Notes: a model not told the origin generated them from the sequence alone. DNA of 39,416 nucleotides from JBBQLG01 sp964251665 (GCA_964251665.1 CAXUKO010000033.1:1-39416); one strand, 5' to 3'; shown: positions 7,810-16,060, numbered from the stretch's first letter. Numbers and translations: made by a program.

Positions 7810-8775
7810 ATGAAATTGTTGCTCATTGCTCTCTTCACTACATTTCTAATCAGCCCTTCTCTTTGGGCACAAACGCCTGCCATTCGTTTATCGAAATACA
7901 CGCAGTCCTTTATCTGCCGGTACGCTGGTGGGCCAACGCCGGAGGTCGTGTGTGACCAGTCGACTCAGCTCTCAAACGGTCATGCGGAGCGGGTCGTCGA
8001 CCGCATTTTGAAACCTATTGGCCTGATGCGCAATTTTAAAGTGCTCGAGTGTACCCATGCGGAAAACTGTTTTGCGACAGTAATGGCGGGCCAGCGGTTC
8101 ATTGTTTATGACGGTGCTTTCATGCAACGGATCGAAGATGAAACAGAAACCAACTGGTCGGCGGTGAGCATTATGGCCCACGAAATTGGTCATCACCTGC
8201 AGGGGCACACCATTGACGGGCGGGGTGAACACCGGCAGAAAGAACTTGAAGCCGATACCTTTTCAGGTTTTGTGCTGCATCAGTTGGGCGCATCGCTCGA
8301 AGAGTCGCTGGTAGCCATTCGGGCATTGGGGAATAATGTGGCTACGGCTACTCACCCGGCCAAGGCGACGCGCATCAGTGCTATCCGCAAAGGGTGGCTC
8401 GACGCGGAGGATATGTATCCGAAGTGGAAAGTACTTCCTTCGACCGTACCGGGTCTTTCGGGCGAAACGGCGGCTGTCGGCACGGCTCCCGAATTAATCA
8501 CTCAGTTTTATGCGGATGGCAAGCTGAAATATCAGGGAGAAGTGAAGAACAACGCCCCCGCCGGAGCCGGTACGTACTATTTCCGCAACGGCGATAAGTA
8601 CGTTGGCCCGTTTGTCAACAACCTGCCCAACGGCAAAGGGACCTACTATTTTGCCGATGGCGACCGATTTGTGGGGAGTTTCAAGGACGGAAAACGACAT
8701 GGCTATGGCGTTCTGTACGCAACCGACGGTCAGGAGGAAGCAGGTAAGTATGTGGCCGACGTAAAAGTAGATTAG
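7810..8775 (+). CDS. Secreted M48-like zinc metallopeptidase with MORN repeats
   Basis: A 321-aa protein starting at the ATG at 7810, which is followed directly by a signal peptide (residues 1-20, ending SLWA). The frame is open further upstream, but that part runs over the end of the beta-propeller gene. HEIGHH at 124-129 gives the HExxH zinc site and ELEAD at 145-149 the third ligand region, as in M48/Ste24-HtpX-like peptidases, but without membrane helices. A C-terminal region (about 234-315) carries MORN-type repeats such as YYFRNGDKYVGPF and YYFADGDRFVGSF. The peptidase plus MORN layout suggests secretion with the repeats binding membrane or another protein (inference). It ends at a hairpin terminator shared with rocD. 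Confidence 0.87.
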   Translation: MKLLLIALFTTFLISPSLWAQTPAIRLSKYTQSFICRYAGGPTPEVVCDQSTQLSNGHAERVVDRILKPIGLMRNFKVLECTHAENCFATVMAGQRFIVYDGAFMQRIEDETETNWSAVSIMAHEIGHHLQGHTIDGRGEHRQKELEADTFSGFVLHQLGASLEESLVAIRALGNNVATATHPAKATRISAIRKGWLDAEDMYPKWKVLPSTVPGLSGETAAVGTAPELITQFYADGKLKYQGEVKNNAPAGAGTYYFRNGDKYVGPFVNNLPNGKGTYYFADGDRFVGSFKDGKRHGYGVLYATDGQEEAGKYVADVKVD

Positions 8776-8788
8776 AAGGTATACAAAC

Positions 8789-8853
8789 AAAAACACCGGG
8801 TTGAAACCCGGTGCAGGACAATAAGATGCGCCGGGTTTCAACCCGGTGTTTTT
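8789..8853. terminator. Nested inverted repeats, bidirectional terminator
   Basis: CACCGGGTTGAAACCCGGTG (8794-8813) is itself a hairpin, and the reverse-complement block GCCGGGTTTCAACCCGGTG lies at about 8830-8848. The two blocks can also pair with each other over more than 20 bases, flanked by A on the left and six T (8849-8854) on the right. It sits between the convergent metallopeptidase and rocD genes. Confidence 0.8.
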
Positions 8854-8867
8854 TGAAAAAATGGCCT

Positions 8868-10115
8868 TCAAAATGCCAGCATTGTTCGCTCAACAATGTC
8901 GCAGGCTTCGTGCATTTGCTCTTCATTAATGACGAGCGGGGGCGCAAACCGGATTTTATCGCCATGGGTTGGTTTCGTCAGCAGTCCATTTTCTTTTAAT
9001 TGCAGGCAAATCTCCCAGGCGGTTTCGTGGCCGAGGTCAGGACGCTCCTGGATGACGATGGCGTTTAACAGCCCCTTGCCCCGCACTGATTTCACCAGAT
9101 CCGTTTTTCGGCTAATATCGGTCATGCGGGCGCGGAAAATTTCACCCATTGCTTCAGCATTCTCTGTAAGCTGTTCATCTTCTACCACTTGCAGGGCTTC
9201 CATCGTAACCACACAGGCCAGCGGATTACCGCCGTATGTGGAGCCATGTTCTCCAGGCTTGATCGTCAACATAACCTCGTCAGACGTTAATACGGCCGAA
9301 ACCGGCATTGTCCCACCCGAAAGCGCTTTCCCCAGGACGAGCAAATCGGGTTTCACATTTTCATGATCGCAGCAAACGCGCCGACCCGTCCGGCCAATTC
9401 CGGTTTGAACCTCATCGGCAATAAACAGCACCCTATATTTGGTGCAGAGGTCGCGCACCCCACGCAGGTAACCGGCATCGGGCACGACTACACCCGCTTC
9501 GCCCTGAATCGGCTCGACCATGAAACCGGCAATGTTCGGATCGCTTTTGAATGTATTCTCTAATGCTGTCAGGTCATTGTAGGGGATAACGATATAGCCA
9601 GGCAGCAAAGGGCCAAAATCGTTTGTACTACTGGCATCCGTCGATGAGGAGATAGCGGCTAATGTCCGTCCCCAAAAGTTACCGGCAGCAAATACCACTT
9701 TAGCCTCATTTTGCGGCACCCCTTTTACCAAGTACGCCCATTTCCGGGTCAGCTTTAGGGCCGTTTCGCCCCCTTCAGCCCCGGAGTTCATTATCAGCGC
9801 TTTGTCGAAGCCAAAGAATTCACAGAGGAATTTTTCGCACAGGCCGGTTTTGTCATTATAGAAAGCCCGCGACGTGAGGGTTAACCGTTGTGCCTGCTCC
9901 ATCATAGCGTTGATGATACGCGGGTGACAATGCCCCTGACTCACGGCACTATAGGCCGATAGAAAGTCAAAATATCGTTTGGTATCAACGTCCCAGACAA
10001 AAACGCCCTCACCCCGTGTCAGCACGGCTGGAATGGGATGATAATTATGGGCTCCGTACTTAAATTCAAGTTGCATGGCCCGTTCGGCCGCCGATGTATT
10101 GAGTGTAGTTTCCAT
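8868..10115 (-). CDS. rocD: Ornithine aminotransferase
   Basis: A 415-aa class-III PLP aminotransferase that converts ornithine plus 2-oxoglutarate to glutamate-5-semialdehyde and glutamate, linking arginine and proline metabolism. The characteristic N-terminal block KYGAHNYHPIPAVLTRGEG (19-37) is that of ornithine aminotransferases. SGAEGGETALKL (111-122) binds PLP phosphate, the DE pair is D234-E235 in FIADEVQTGIG, and the PLP lysine is K263 in LGKALSGG. Length is normal for the family. The ATG at 10115 is preceded by a good Bacteroidota promoter. It is monocistronic, with no arginase or proline genes beside it, so pathway direction cannot be read from context. Confidence 0.96.
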   Translation of the reverse strand: METTLNTSAAERAMQLEFKYGAHNYHPIPAVLTRGEGVFVWDVDTKRYFDFLSAYSAVSQGHCHPRIINAMMEQAQRLTLTSRAFYNDKTGLCEKFLCEFFGFDKALIMNSGAEGGETALKLTRKWAYLVKGVPQNEAKVVFAAGNFWGRTLAAISSSTDASSTNDFGPLLPGYIVIPYNDLTALENTFKSDPNIAGFMVEPIQGEAGVVVPDAGYLRGVRDLCTKYRVLFIADEVQTGIGRTGRRVCCDHENVKPDLLVLGKALSGGTMPVSAVLTSDEVMLTIKPGEHGSTYGGNPLACVVTMEALQVVEDEQLTENAEAMGEIFRARMTDISRKTDLVKSVRGKGLLNAIVIQERPDLGHETAWEICLQLKENGLLTKPTHGDKIRFAPPLVINEEQMHEACDIVERTMLAF

Positions 10116-10206
10116 AGTTTATATCAAATAAGCAGGTGACTTTATGGCGACGGTTGATGGGAGAGCGATCAGTCTGCAACCAAATCGGTAGACAGTCAGT
10201 TACGAT

Positions 10207-10237
10207 CAAAAGTACCGATTATCAGCACATTTGCCAA
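10207..10237 (-). promoter_or_regulatory. Promoter of rocD
   Basis: On the minus strand TTG (10237-10235), 20 bases, then TACTTTTG (10214-10207), an exact match to the TTG-N20-TAnnTTTG pattern. It leaves a leader of roughly 85 bases before rocD. Its -33 element lies just upstream of the ATG of the divergent DUF5522 gene, so the two 5' regions overlap. Confidence 0.7.
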
Positions 10238-10242
10238 CTATC

Positions 10243-10461
10243 ATGTTCCCCTTCCGCCCCCGAAAAAAGCCCGTGCCGAAACCAGCAAATCTGAGTAGTG
10301 TTCGTGCTGACCAACCGAGTCAGCTCCTGGACGGGGAGGATTTCTACACCAATGAAGACGGTTTCATGGTCTTTACAACGGCTTATCATCTCAAGCGGGG
10401 CTACTGCTGCAGGAATGGTTGCCGACATTGCCCCTATGGATTCAAAAAAAGCGAAACGTAG
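10243..10461 (+). CDS. DUF5522-family small Cys-rich protein
   Basis: A 72-aa protein from the ATG at 10243 (a TTG at 10231 would add four residues). The C-terminus holds GYCCRNGCRHCPYGFKK, with four Cys and one His in a compact cluster, the signature of DUF5522. This is probably a small zinc- or iron-sulfur-binding motif (inference). It is preceded by a TNEDGFMVFTTAYHL segment, also typical of the family. The function is unknown. It lies 60 bases upstream of rpmB but has the rpmB promoter immediately behind it, so the two need not be cotranscribed. Confidence 0.82.
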   Translation: MFPFRPRKKPVPKPANLSSVRADQPSQLLDGEDFYTNEDGFMVFTTAYHLKRGYCCRNGCRHCPYGFKKSET

Positions 10462-10462
10462 G

Positions 10463-10493
10463 TTGCAGGTTATCAAGTAATTCGCCAAATTTG
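10463..10493 (+). promoter_or_regulatory. Promoter of rpmB
   Basis: TTG (10463-10465), 20 bases, then CAAATTTG (10486-10493), one mismatch from TAnnTTTG and followed by C as often seen at strong Bacteroidota promoters. The predicted start lies about 20 bases before the rpmB ATG at 10522. Confidence 0.6.
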
Positions 10494-10521
10494 CACCCTC
10501 AAACGGAAAACGAGTACGGTT

Positions 10522-10761
10522 ATGGCCAGAGTATGTCAAATTACCGGTAAGCGGACGCAGACGGGGAACAATGTTTCTCACGCCAACAATAAGACCAAGC
10601 GTAAGTTCTACCCAAACCTCCAGACGAAGCGTTTCTTCCTGGAGTCGGCTGGCGAATGGATTACGCTTAAGGTAGCAACGTCGGCCATCAAGACCATCAA
10701 TAAGAAAGGTCTGGAAGCCACGATCCGTGATGCCCACAAAAAAGGTACGCTTACGCTGTAA
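10522..10761 (+). CDS. rpmB: 50S ribosomal protein L28
   Basis: A 79-aa protein with the L28 N-terminus MARVCQITGKRTQTGNNVSH and the downstream KRKFYPNLQTKRFF block. Length is normal. It is part of the large ribosomal subunit. In many Bacteroidota rpmB is followed by rpmG (L33), a tiny DUF4295 gene and ftsY; here a terminator follows at once and no rpmG is in reach. The gene has its own promoter and terminator, so it is a single-gene unit. Confidence 0.97.
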   Translation: MARVCQITGKRTQTGNNVSHANNKTKRKFYPNLQTKRFFLESAGEWITLKVATSAIKTINKKGLEATIRDAHKKGTLTL

Positions 10762-10810
10762 GACGATTCCAACGACATCAAGAAATTGATACTTAGTGGA
10801 GTGAAGTACC

Positions 10811-10842
10811 CGCCCTCTTCCTGAACAGAAGAGGGCGTTTTT
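10811..10842 (+). terminator. Terminator of rpmB
   Basis: CGCCCTCTT (10811-10819) pairs with AAGAGGGCG (10829-10837) around a 9-base loop and is followed by five T. Canonical intrinsic terminator 49 bases after the rpmB stop. Confidence 0.9.
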
Positions 10843-10878
10843 GTTGGCACCTCTTGCAGTTGGCAACCGTGACGTGGC

Positions 10879-12138
10879 TCAGATCATCCGTTTCAGAACC
10901 AGGGTAGCCAGTATTAATTGATTATTTCGCTGAACGACCAGCGACAGCGATTTTCCCTCGCCCGTTTGCAGCAATTTATAGATTTCGCTGATTGTAATTG
11001 TTCCGACCGGGCTGTTGTTGACAAACAGTAACTCATCGCCTTCTTTGAGACCAGCCAGATCAGCCGGAGAATTAGCCGCTACTTTATCGACGTAGTAATT
11101 CCGGAATTGGTTACCCTTTGCCCGTAGTTCCATACCGCTCATATCGTGCTCGAACTTTTCGCGCATCATGTGACGGACCGGTTTCAGCAGGATATAATTT
11201 TCAGGGTAGTTGAACGTCACCCTAAACCGGCGCAACAGTTCACAGCCGATGTTTCCCTGCCGCTCTGGCCCTTTGGCTAATTTAAGACCGAATGCCGCAC
11301 TATCGGGAAACGAAGTCAGCACATCACCCAACTCGAACCGCCCGACGCGCAACCCGCGAATCCGCCCTAAGTTGCCATTAATAACGCCGTTTAATCCCCG
11401 GCCCAATTGCGCCCGGATTACCTTATCGGGTAAGGGCATAGATGTAGTCGCTACAGACCGATCGACGAGCAGGGCGTGGCCCGCCCCGGTATCCAGCACA
11501 ACGCGCAGGGGCAGCGACCGTTGATTATCCAGCAGCGCCATTACATCCAAATAAGGTTTGGTATCCTCAATGGTAATTGGGTAGCGGTCGCCCTTCGACT
11601 TACGGTAGTGAAAGCGCTGCGGTTGGGTCAGTACTATTTCTTTTAGCTGAAAGTCGATGGTAACGACAAAATTGCTGAAGATGTCATAGCCGAATATGCC
11701 GTGAACGGGCACACCAACATGCTCCGACAGGCGCAGCACATCCGCATCAAGAACAACCATATTCTGGTGCGACGCCCGCAGGTTGCCCATGCTAAGTTCG
11801 TTATCAATGGCTACGGATGCCGATAGTTGCTCACCTTCACCAGCCCCCGTCAGTTTCAGCCGGCGCACCAGCTTCAGCGGGTGCCATTTAAATACGGTTG
11901 GGTCGGTAATTATGGTACTGCCAACGCCTGTATCGAGAATGAAATGCAGCGTATCGGATTCGTTGACTTTGACGGGTACGATAATCAGATTGGAGTGCAG
12001 TTGGAATGGAATACGCGTGGTGGTTCGGCCCTGGGCAAGGTAGTACCCATAACGGTCTTTATCAGGCTTGCGGGGGTCTTTGCCCATCGCTGTGGACCAT
12101 AGGCCCACTAATCCCAGAAAAAACCATAGCGCTCTCAT
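10879..12138 (-). CDS. Secreted retropepsin-like aspartyl protease with PDZ domain
   Basis: A 419-aa protein with an N-terminal signal sequence (about 1-19, ending TAMG). Two retropepsin-type active-site motifs occur: FILDTGVGS with Asp69 and VVLDTGAGHA with Asp216. A single chain can thus form a pepsin-like two-lobe active site, or each lobe can act in a dimer. A C-terminal PDZ domain spans about 335-410 (AANSPADLAGLKEGDELLFVNN). Such proteins are common in Bacteroidota, with unknown substrates, presumably periplasmic. The ATG at 12138 precedes a good signal peptide. It is a single gene, convergent with rpmB and divergent from tpiA. Confidence 0.87.
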   Translation of the reverse strand: MRALWFFLGLVGLWSTAMGKDPRKPDKDRYGYYLAQGRTTTRIPFQLHSNLIIVPVKVNESDTLHFILDTGVGSTIITDPTVFKWHPLKLVRRLKLTGAGEGEQLSASVAIDNELSMGNLRASHQNMVVLDADVLRLSEHVGVPVHGIFGYDIFSNFVVTIDFQLKEIVLTQPQRFHYRKSKGDRYPITIEDTKPYLDVMALLDNQRSLPLRVVLDTGAGHALLVDRSVATTSMPLPDKVIRAQLGRGLNGVINGNLGRIRGLRVGRFELGDVLTSFPDSAAFGLKLAKGPERQGNIGCELLRRFRVTFNYPENYILLKPVRHMMREKFEHDMSGMELRAKGNQFRNYYVDKVAANSPADLAGLKEGDELLFVNNSPVGTITISEIYKLLQTGEGKSLSLVVQRNNQLILATLVLKRMI

Positions 12139-12370
12139 GTACGTGTCAACTCATTTGAAAATTAATAATTTTTTACAGAATAACACAATAAAGTTAACAC
12201 GTTTTTTGGAATAGAGTTCAACAAATTTAGCAACCGCTGAATTCGCTGATGGTAAGGCATTTCAATCCGTCGAAAAGCCCTAATTTCGCCGGATAAACCT
12301 CATTGATTGAGTAGCAAACATTGAACCATTAACGTTATTATCCCCTGATTATCAATCACATTAATTTATT

Positions 12371-13135
12371 ATGCGCAAAAAAATTGTTGCCGGTAACTGG
12401 AAGATGAACAAGACGCTCGACGAAGCAATTGCCCTTACGTCGGAAGTGGTTAATATGATCAAAGACGAAGTCACCGGTGATGTGACCGTAGTGCTTTGCC
12501 CCCCGGCCTTGTACCTTACAACTGTGAAGTCATACATTCCCACCGAAGGACCGATTAAACTTGGTGCACAGAACTGCCATGAGAAAGAGTCTGGCGCCTT
12601 TACCGGCGAAGCTTCAGCAACGATGCTTAAGTCGGTTGGTGTACAGTATGTGATTCTTGGACACAGCGAGCGTCGGCAACACTTTGGCGAAACCAACGCT
12701 CAACTGGCGGGGAAAGTCGATATGGTGCTCGACTACTTTATGACACCCATTTTTTGCTGTGGAGAATCGCTGAGCATGCGCGAAGACGGTCAGTATAACG
12801 AGTTTGTCAAGAATCAGCTCACCGAAAGTCTGTTTCACCTTACGCCCGAACGGTTTGCCAAACTCGTGATTGCTTATGAACCCATTTGGGCTATTGGCAC
12901 GGGTCTGACAGCCTCAGCGGGTCAGGCACAGGATATGCATTTTGAAATCCGTCAGCACACAGCCGGGAAATACGGCGATGAGATCGCTCAGGATATTACT
13001 ATCCTATACGGCGGCAGCGCCAACGAGAAAAACGCGGCTGAGCTTTTCGCGCAGGTAGACGTGGATGGCGGCCTGATTGGTGGTGCATCGCTGAAATCGC
13101 GTGAATTTACGAACATCATTAAAGCGCGTCAGTAG
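12371..13135 (+). CDS. tpiA: Triosephosphate isomerase
   Basis: A 254-aa TIM-barrel enzyme that interconverts dihydroxyacetone phosphate and glyceraldehyde-3-phosphate in glycolysis. The N-terminus MRKKIVAGNWKMNKT contains the catalytic Lys11. His98 lies in ILGHSERR and the catalytic Glu170 in AYEPIWAIGTG. The phosphate-binding end is marked by YGGSANEKN and GGLIGGASLK. Length is normal. The ATG at 12371 is the standard start. It has an AT-rich upstream region and a strong terminator downstream; the following cupin gene starts only 15 bases after that hairpin. Confidence 0.98.
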   Translation: MRKKIVAGNWKMNKTLDEAIALTSEVVNMIKDEVTGDVTVVLCPPALYLTTVKSYIPTEGPIKLGAQNCHEKESGAFTGEASATMLKSVGVQYVILGHSERRQHFGETNAQLAGKVDMVLDYFMTPIFCCGESLSMREDGQYNEFVKNQLTESLFHLTPERFAKLVIAYEPIWAIGTGLTASAGQAQDMHFEIRQHTAGKYGDEIAQDITILYGGSANEKNAAELFAQVDVDGGLIGGASLKSREFTNIIKARQ

Positions 13136-13147
13136 GCCTTTACGAAG

Positions 13148-13195
13148 CTAAGCGATTGAGCATTTTGGATATGCTCAATCGCTTAGTCACTTTTT
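13148..13195 (+). terminator. Terminator of tpiA
   Basis: 16-bp perfect stem: CTAAGCGATTGAGCAT (13148-13163) with ATGCTCAATCGCTTAG (13171-13186), a 7-base loop, then TCAC and five T. It separates tpiA from the cupin gene at 13202. Confidence 0.85.
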
Positions 13196-13201
13196 CAATA
13201 C

Positions 13202-13696
13202 ATGAAAGACGCATCCTATTGGGTCAACGCCTTCGGGATGCAGCCTCACCCCGAAGGCGGCTACTTTGCCGAAACATACCGGTCAGCGGAGTCTATACCA
13301 CATTCGTCGCTGCCCGCCCGGTTTGCTGGTGACCGATCCTGCAGTACGGCCATTTACTTCCTGCTGGAAAGCCATCACATCTCAAGATGGCACCGCATTC
13401 AGTCTGATGAAGTCTGGCATTTTTACGCGGGTGGTCCGCTGGAGGTATTTGTTATCCATCCCGCAAGCGAACTAACCGTAATTCGGTTGGGAAACGATCC
13501 TGAACAAGGCGAGGTATTTCAGGCAGTAGTACCAGCAGGTTGCTGGTTTGGCTCGAAGCCAGCCGCAGGGACGGCTTATTCATTAGTGGGTTGCACAGTT
13601 GCACCCGGTTTTGACTTCGCTGATTTTGAACTGGCCGAACGCGATGCATTATTGGCTGACTATCCACAGCATCGGCAGATGATTGAACTCCTTTGA
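13202..13696 (+). CDS. DUF985 cupin-family protein
   Basis: A 164-aa protein of the Cupin_5 (DUF985) family. It shows HPEGGYFAETYRS (17-29), then HRIQSDEVWHFYAGGPLEV, with His and Glu residues placed as in cupin metal sites, and a second half-barrel with PAGCWFGS and GCTVAPGFDFADFEL. The reaction is unknown; related cupins bind sugar-like or small-molecule ligands. The ATG at 13202 starts directly before the conserved YWVNAFGM block. It is close behind the tpiA terminator and convergent with the sigma-factor operon. Confidence 0.88.
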   Translation: MKDASYWVNAFGMQPHPEGGYFAETYRSAESIPHSSLPARFAGDRSCSTAIYFLLESHHISRWHRIQSDEVWHFYAGGPLEVFVIHPASELTVIRLGNDPEQGEVFQAVVPAGCWFGSKPAAGTAYSLVGCTVAPGFDFADFELAERDALLADYPQHRQMIELL

Positions 13697-13720
13697 CCAA
13701 AGTTTTTGACCCATTTAAAC

Positions 13721-13796
13721 GATTAAACAGGATTTTGCTTTCTGACGCATAAGTCAAAACTTAGCCGCGCCCGTTTTAGCGAAATCCTGTTTAATC
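13721..13796. terminator. Interrupted inverted repeat between convergent genes
   Basis: GATTAAACAGGATTT (13721-13735) is repeated as its reverse complement at 13782-13796, 46 bases away. It may act as a loose bidirectional terminator for the cupin gene and the DUF4097-type gene; there is no classical tight loop, so confidence is moderate. Confidence 0.45.
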
Positions 13797-13818
13797 TCAT
13801 TAATCCGACGAATCGCGG

Positions 13819-14898
13819 TTACCGGAAACTCACGTCACCGAACTTCGATACGATTCTGACCTTCGTGCCAGTCCCCCGCCCTACCTGACCAGCGTATTGC
13901 TTAGTCATTTGCGGGCCGCGCCGACCGTCGTTATCACTGGGCTGGAGGGTGAAACGGATGTTGGGATTTGTATGATGAAAGCTGCCATAGCTTACGGTAA
14001 CATCGAAATCGCCTTCCTCCATCGATGGCACAGTAACCGACGAATATGATGCGTTAATGTCTACGTCGTCCGCACTCTTCGGCATCTGATCGATGCGGAA
14101 GCCACCCGAAAAGCTCAGCTTTATCTTTCCCGACTGCCGAAGCGTTCCGATTTTGGCCCCCGAGTAACTAATAACGGCATTTAGTCGTCCTACCTCACCA
14201 ATATTCAATTTACCAAACTTGTTGCTCAGGTCCAATACGTTTGCCTTAACAAGGTCGAGGTTGGAGTAAGCAATATCGAGTTTACCCTGTTCAAGGTTAC
14301 GAATATCGGCGTTACCGTACGACACATCAATGTCATTCTGGCGACCACTTAGATCAGTAGCTGAGAAATTACCGAATTTATTCATCACCGTAAGCGGAGC
14401 CTGAAACATCGGGATGTTGGTATTACCGAACTTATTCCGTACAGTAAGGGCGTTCGTTTTGGGCATCGAAACATCGTAATTGATGCGGATGTAATTATTC
14501 TCGCCGTTCCGTTTGTTGCTGAAACTCCAGTTCGAATTGGTTCCCTGCAGGTGGGTCGTCAGGCTAATCTGGTCGCCACTGCGCTTTTCTTCGATATCAA
14601 CGCCGTCCATATACTGCTGCGTTTTATCTTCCGAACTGGCGTTGGCGGTGATAGTGATTTGCACCCGGATTTCGGATTTATCCCAAAGATTGACAGTCAC
14701 CTGCCCAAATTGGTTATCAATCAACAGGTTATCACGGTTACTAACGTCGTAAATCTTAATGATTGTTTTACGTTTTTCAACAGTTAAGGGGTCCTGCTGC
14801 GTTTGGAATTTTATGACGGACAGTGTTCCTGGGTCGCTCCCGGCCCACGCACCCAGCGGCAATAGACAAAAGAGCAGAAGGTTATAACAGGTTTTCAT
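13819..14898 (-). CDS. DUF4097-type putative surface/adhesin-like protein
   Basis: A 359-aa exported protein. The ATG at 14898 is chosen because MKTCYNLLLFCLLPLGAWAG is a proper signal peptide; the frame is open upstream to 14961, but that part overlaps the preceding gene. The mature part is built of repeated short beta strands with recurring NKFGN/NKFGK and VSYG/ISYSG motifs, the right-handed beta-helix style of DUF4097-type putative adhesins. It overlaps the anti-sigma-like gene by 17 bases and is the last gene of that operon. Such proteins often follow ECF sigma/anti-sigma pairs in Bacteroidota. The ligand is unknown. Confidence 0.82.
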   Translation of the reverse strand: MKTCYNLLLFCLLPLGAWAGSDPGTLSVIKFQTQQDPLTVEKRKTIIKIYDVSNRDNLLIDNQFGQVTVNLWDKSEIRVQITITANASSEDKTQQYMDGVDIEEKRSGDQISLTTHLQGTNSNWSFSNKRNGENNYIRINYDVSMPKTNALTVRNKFGNTNIPMFQAPLTVMNKFGNFSATDLSGRQNDIDVSYGNADIRNLEQGKLDIAYSNLDLVKANVLDLSNKFGKLNIGEVGRLNAVISYSGAKIGTLRQSGKIKLSFSGGFRIDQMPKSADDVDINASYSSVTVPSMEEGDFDVTVSYGSFHHTNPNIRFTLQPSDNDGRRGPQMTKQYAGQVGRGTGTKVRIVSKFGDVSFR

Positions 14899-15481
14899 GG
14901 GCGAGTGGGGTTTGCTGTTTAATACGCTGGATAACATCGAGTTGCTGGTTGAGTAAATCAATCTGTAGCTGTAGGTTCTGGATCATCGCCTGAATAAGAA
15001 CTTCCTGATTGGGATTTTCGGGCAGGTCGGCTTTCAATCCCTGATAACTATGTTCAAGTCGGTCTAGATCAGTGGCAAACTGCTGATACAGGGACGGATT
15101 ACTCTCAGTTAACTGCTTGAGTTCTGTACGTTTATCGTCGATCAGTTGCGTATAGGTCGCAAACTCTTTAGCATACGCCGGATTAACGGCTACGACTTCT
15201 GGCTGCTCTGTTACTCCATAGCGATGGTTGATGTACAGGAACATCCCGGCCAACAGAAACACCGTAATGGATGCCGCGATGCGCCAGTCGAACTGCGACC
15301 GCCCGAACAAAGGATTGCCAGTCCGTGCCAGACTATTCAATCGGCGCGGGGCTTCATCATGCGGTTTCTGTTCGGGAAGCGTAATGCCCTGTTCAATCTT
15401 GCTCCACAAGTCAGCCCGGGGCTCTTCTTTGTCGAAGTCTTCCCGGTTGTCCCGAATGAATCGTTCGAGTTTATCTTTCAT
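14882..15481 (-). CDS. Single-pass membrane protein, probable anti-sigma factor
   Basis: A 199-aa protein with a charged cytosolic N-terminus (1-66, including EPRADLWSKIEQGI), one membrane helix at about 68-84 (IAASITVFLLAGMFLYI) and a periplasmic helical C-terminus rich in Gln/Leu (about 105-190) that looks like a coiled coil. It lies 18 bases behind an ECF sigma factor gene, the usual place of its anti-sigma partner, and overlaps the surface-protein gene. No zinc-binding anti-sigma motif is visible, so the role is inferred from position and topology. Confidence 0.75.
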   Translation of the reverse strand: MKDKLERFIRDNREDFDKEEPRADLWSKIEQGITLPEQKPHDEAPRRLNSLARTGNPLFGRSQFDWRIAASITVFLLAGMFLYINHRYGVTEQPEVVAVNPAYAKEFATYTQLIDDKRTELKQLTESNPSLYQQFATDLDRLEHSYQGLKADLPENPNQEVLIQAMIQNLQLQIDLLNQQLDVIQRIKQQTPLAHENLL

Positions 15482-15499
15482 GGGTATTTGTTGTTTGAC

Positions 15500-16060
15500 T
15501 TATTTTAACTGTTCCACCAATCGTTTTTTAGCTCTGAGGTACTGCGACCGGGATGTCGATTCGCTGATGCCGAGTGTCTGACCTATTTCCTCGTGGTCGT
15601 ATCCCTCGAACAGGTACAGCGATAACACCACCCGGTACCCCTCCGGCAAATGCTGCATGGCCTGCTTCACCCGTTCCACCTCGAACTGAACGCCTTCTTC
15701 ATCGTATGGTTCATCGTCGGCGTAGTCGATTCCATCGTCTTCGCCAATGCGCTGCCCATCCAGATCAACCCACTGCATCCGTCGGCTCCGCAGGTGATTA
15801 ATAGCCCGGTTCACAACGATTTGCTTCAGCCAGGCACCAAACGTGGACTGATTTCGAAACGTGCCGATGTGATTAAAGGCGTCCATAAAGGCCTCCTGCA
15901 ACACATCTTCAGCCTCGGCATCGTGGTTCACAATCCGCAGACAGACATTATGCATCGCTTTTGCATATTGACGATACAGCTCATACTGCGCCTTCCGCTC
16001 CCCTAGTTTGCAGCGCTCGACCAGATCGGTTTGCCGGTCTATGTTGAGTTTCAGTTCCAA
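15500..16060 (-). CDS. ECF-type RNA polymerase sigma-70 factor
   Basis: A 186-aa sigma factor. Region 2 spans about 25-95 with AEAEDVLQEAFMDAFNHIGTF and the DNA-melting segment FGAWLKQIVVNRAINHLRSR. An acidic linker follows (EDDGIDYADDEPYDEEG), then region 4 at about 130-185 with LPEGYRVVLSLYLFEGYDHEEIGQTLGISESTSRSQYLRAKKRL. It heads an operon with an anti-sigma-like membrane protein and a DUF4097-type exported protein. The set is likely self-controlled and envelope-responsive (inference from gene order). The ATG at 16060 gives the usual length. Confidence 0.93.
   Translation of the reverse strand: MELKLNIDRQTDLVERCKLGERKAQYELYRQYAKAMHNVCLRIVNHDAEAEDVLQEAFMDAFNHIGTFRNQSTFGAWLKQIVVNRAINHLRSRRMQWVDLDGQRIGEDDGIDYADDEPYDEEGVQFEVERVKQAMQHLPEGYRVVLSLYLFEGYDHEEIGQTLGISESTSRSQYLRAKKRLVEQLK

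Noticed and set aside
10222..10866. 214-codon minus-strand frame opposite DUF5522 and rpmB
   Set aside because: It is antisense to rpmB, a certain gene, and shows no family pattern.
12280..12295. tpiA promoter box TAATTTCG
   Set aside because: It differs from TAnnTTTG in the core and has no TTG at the right distance.
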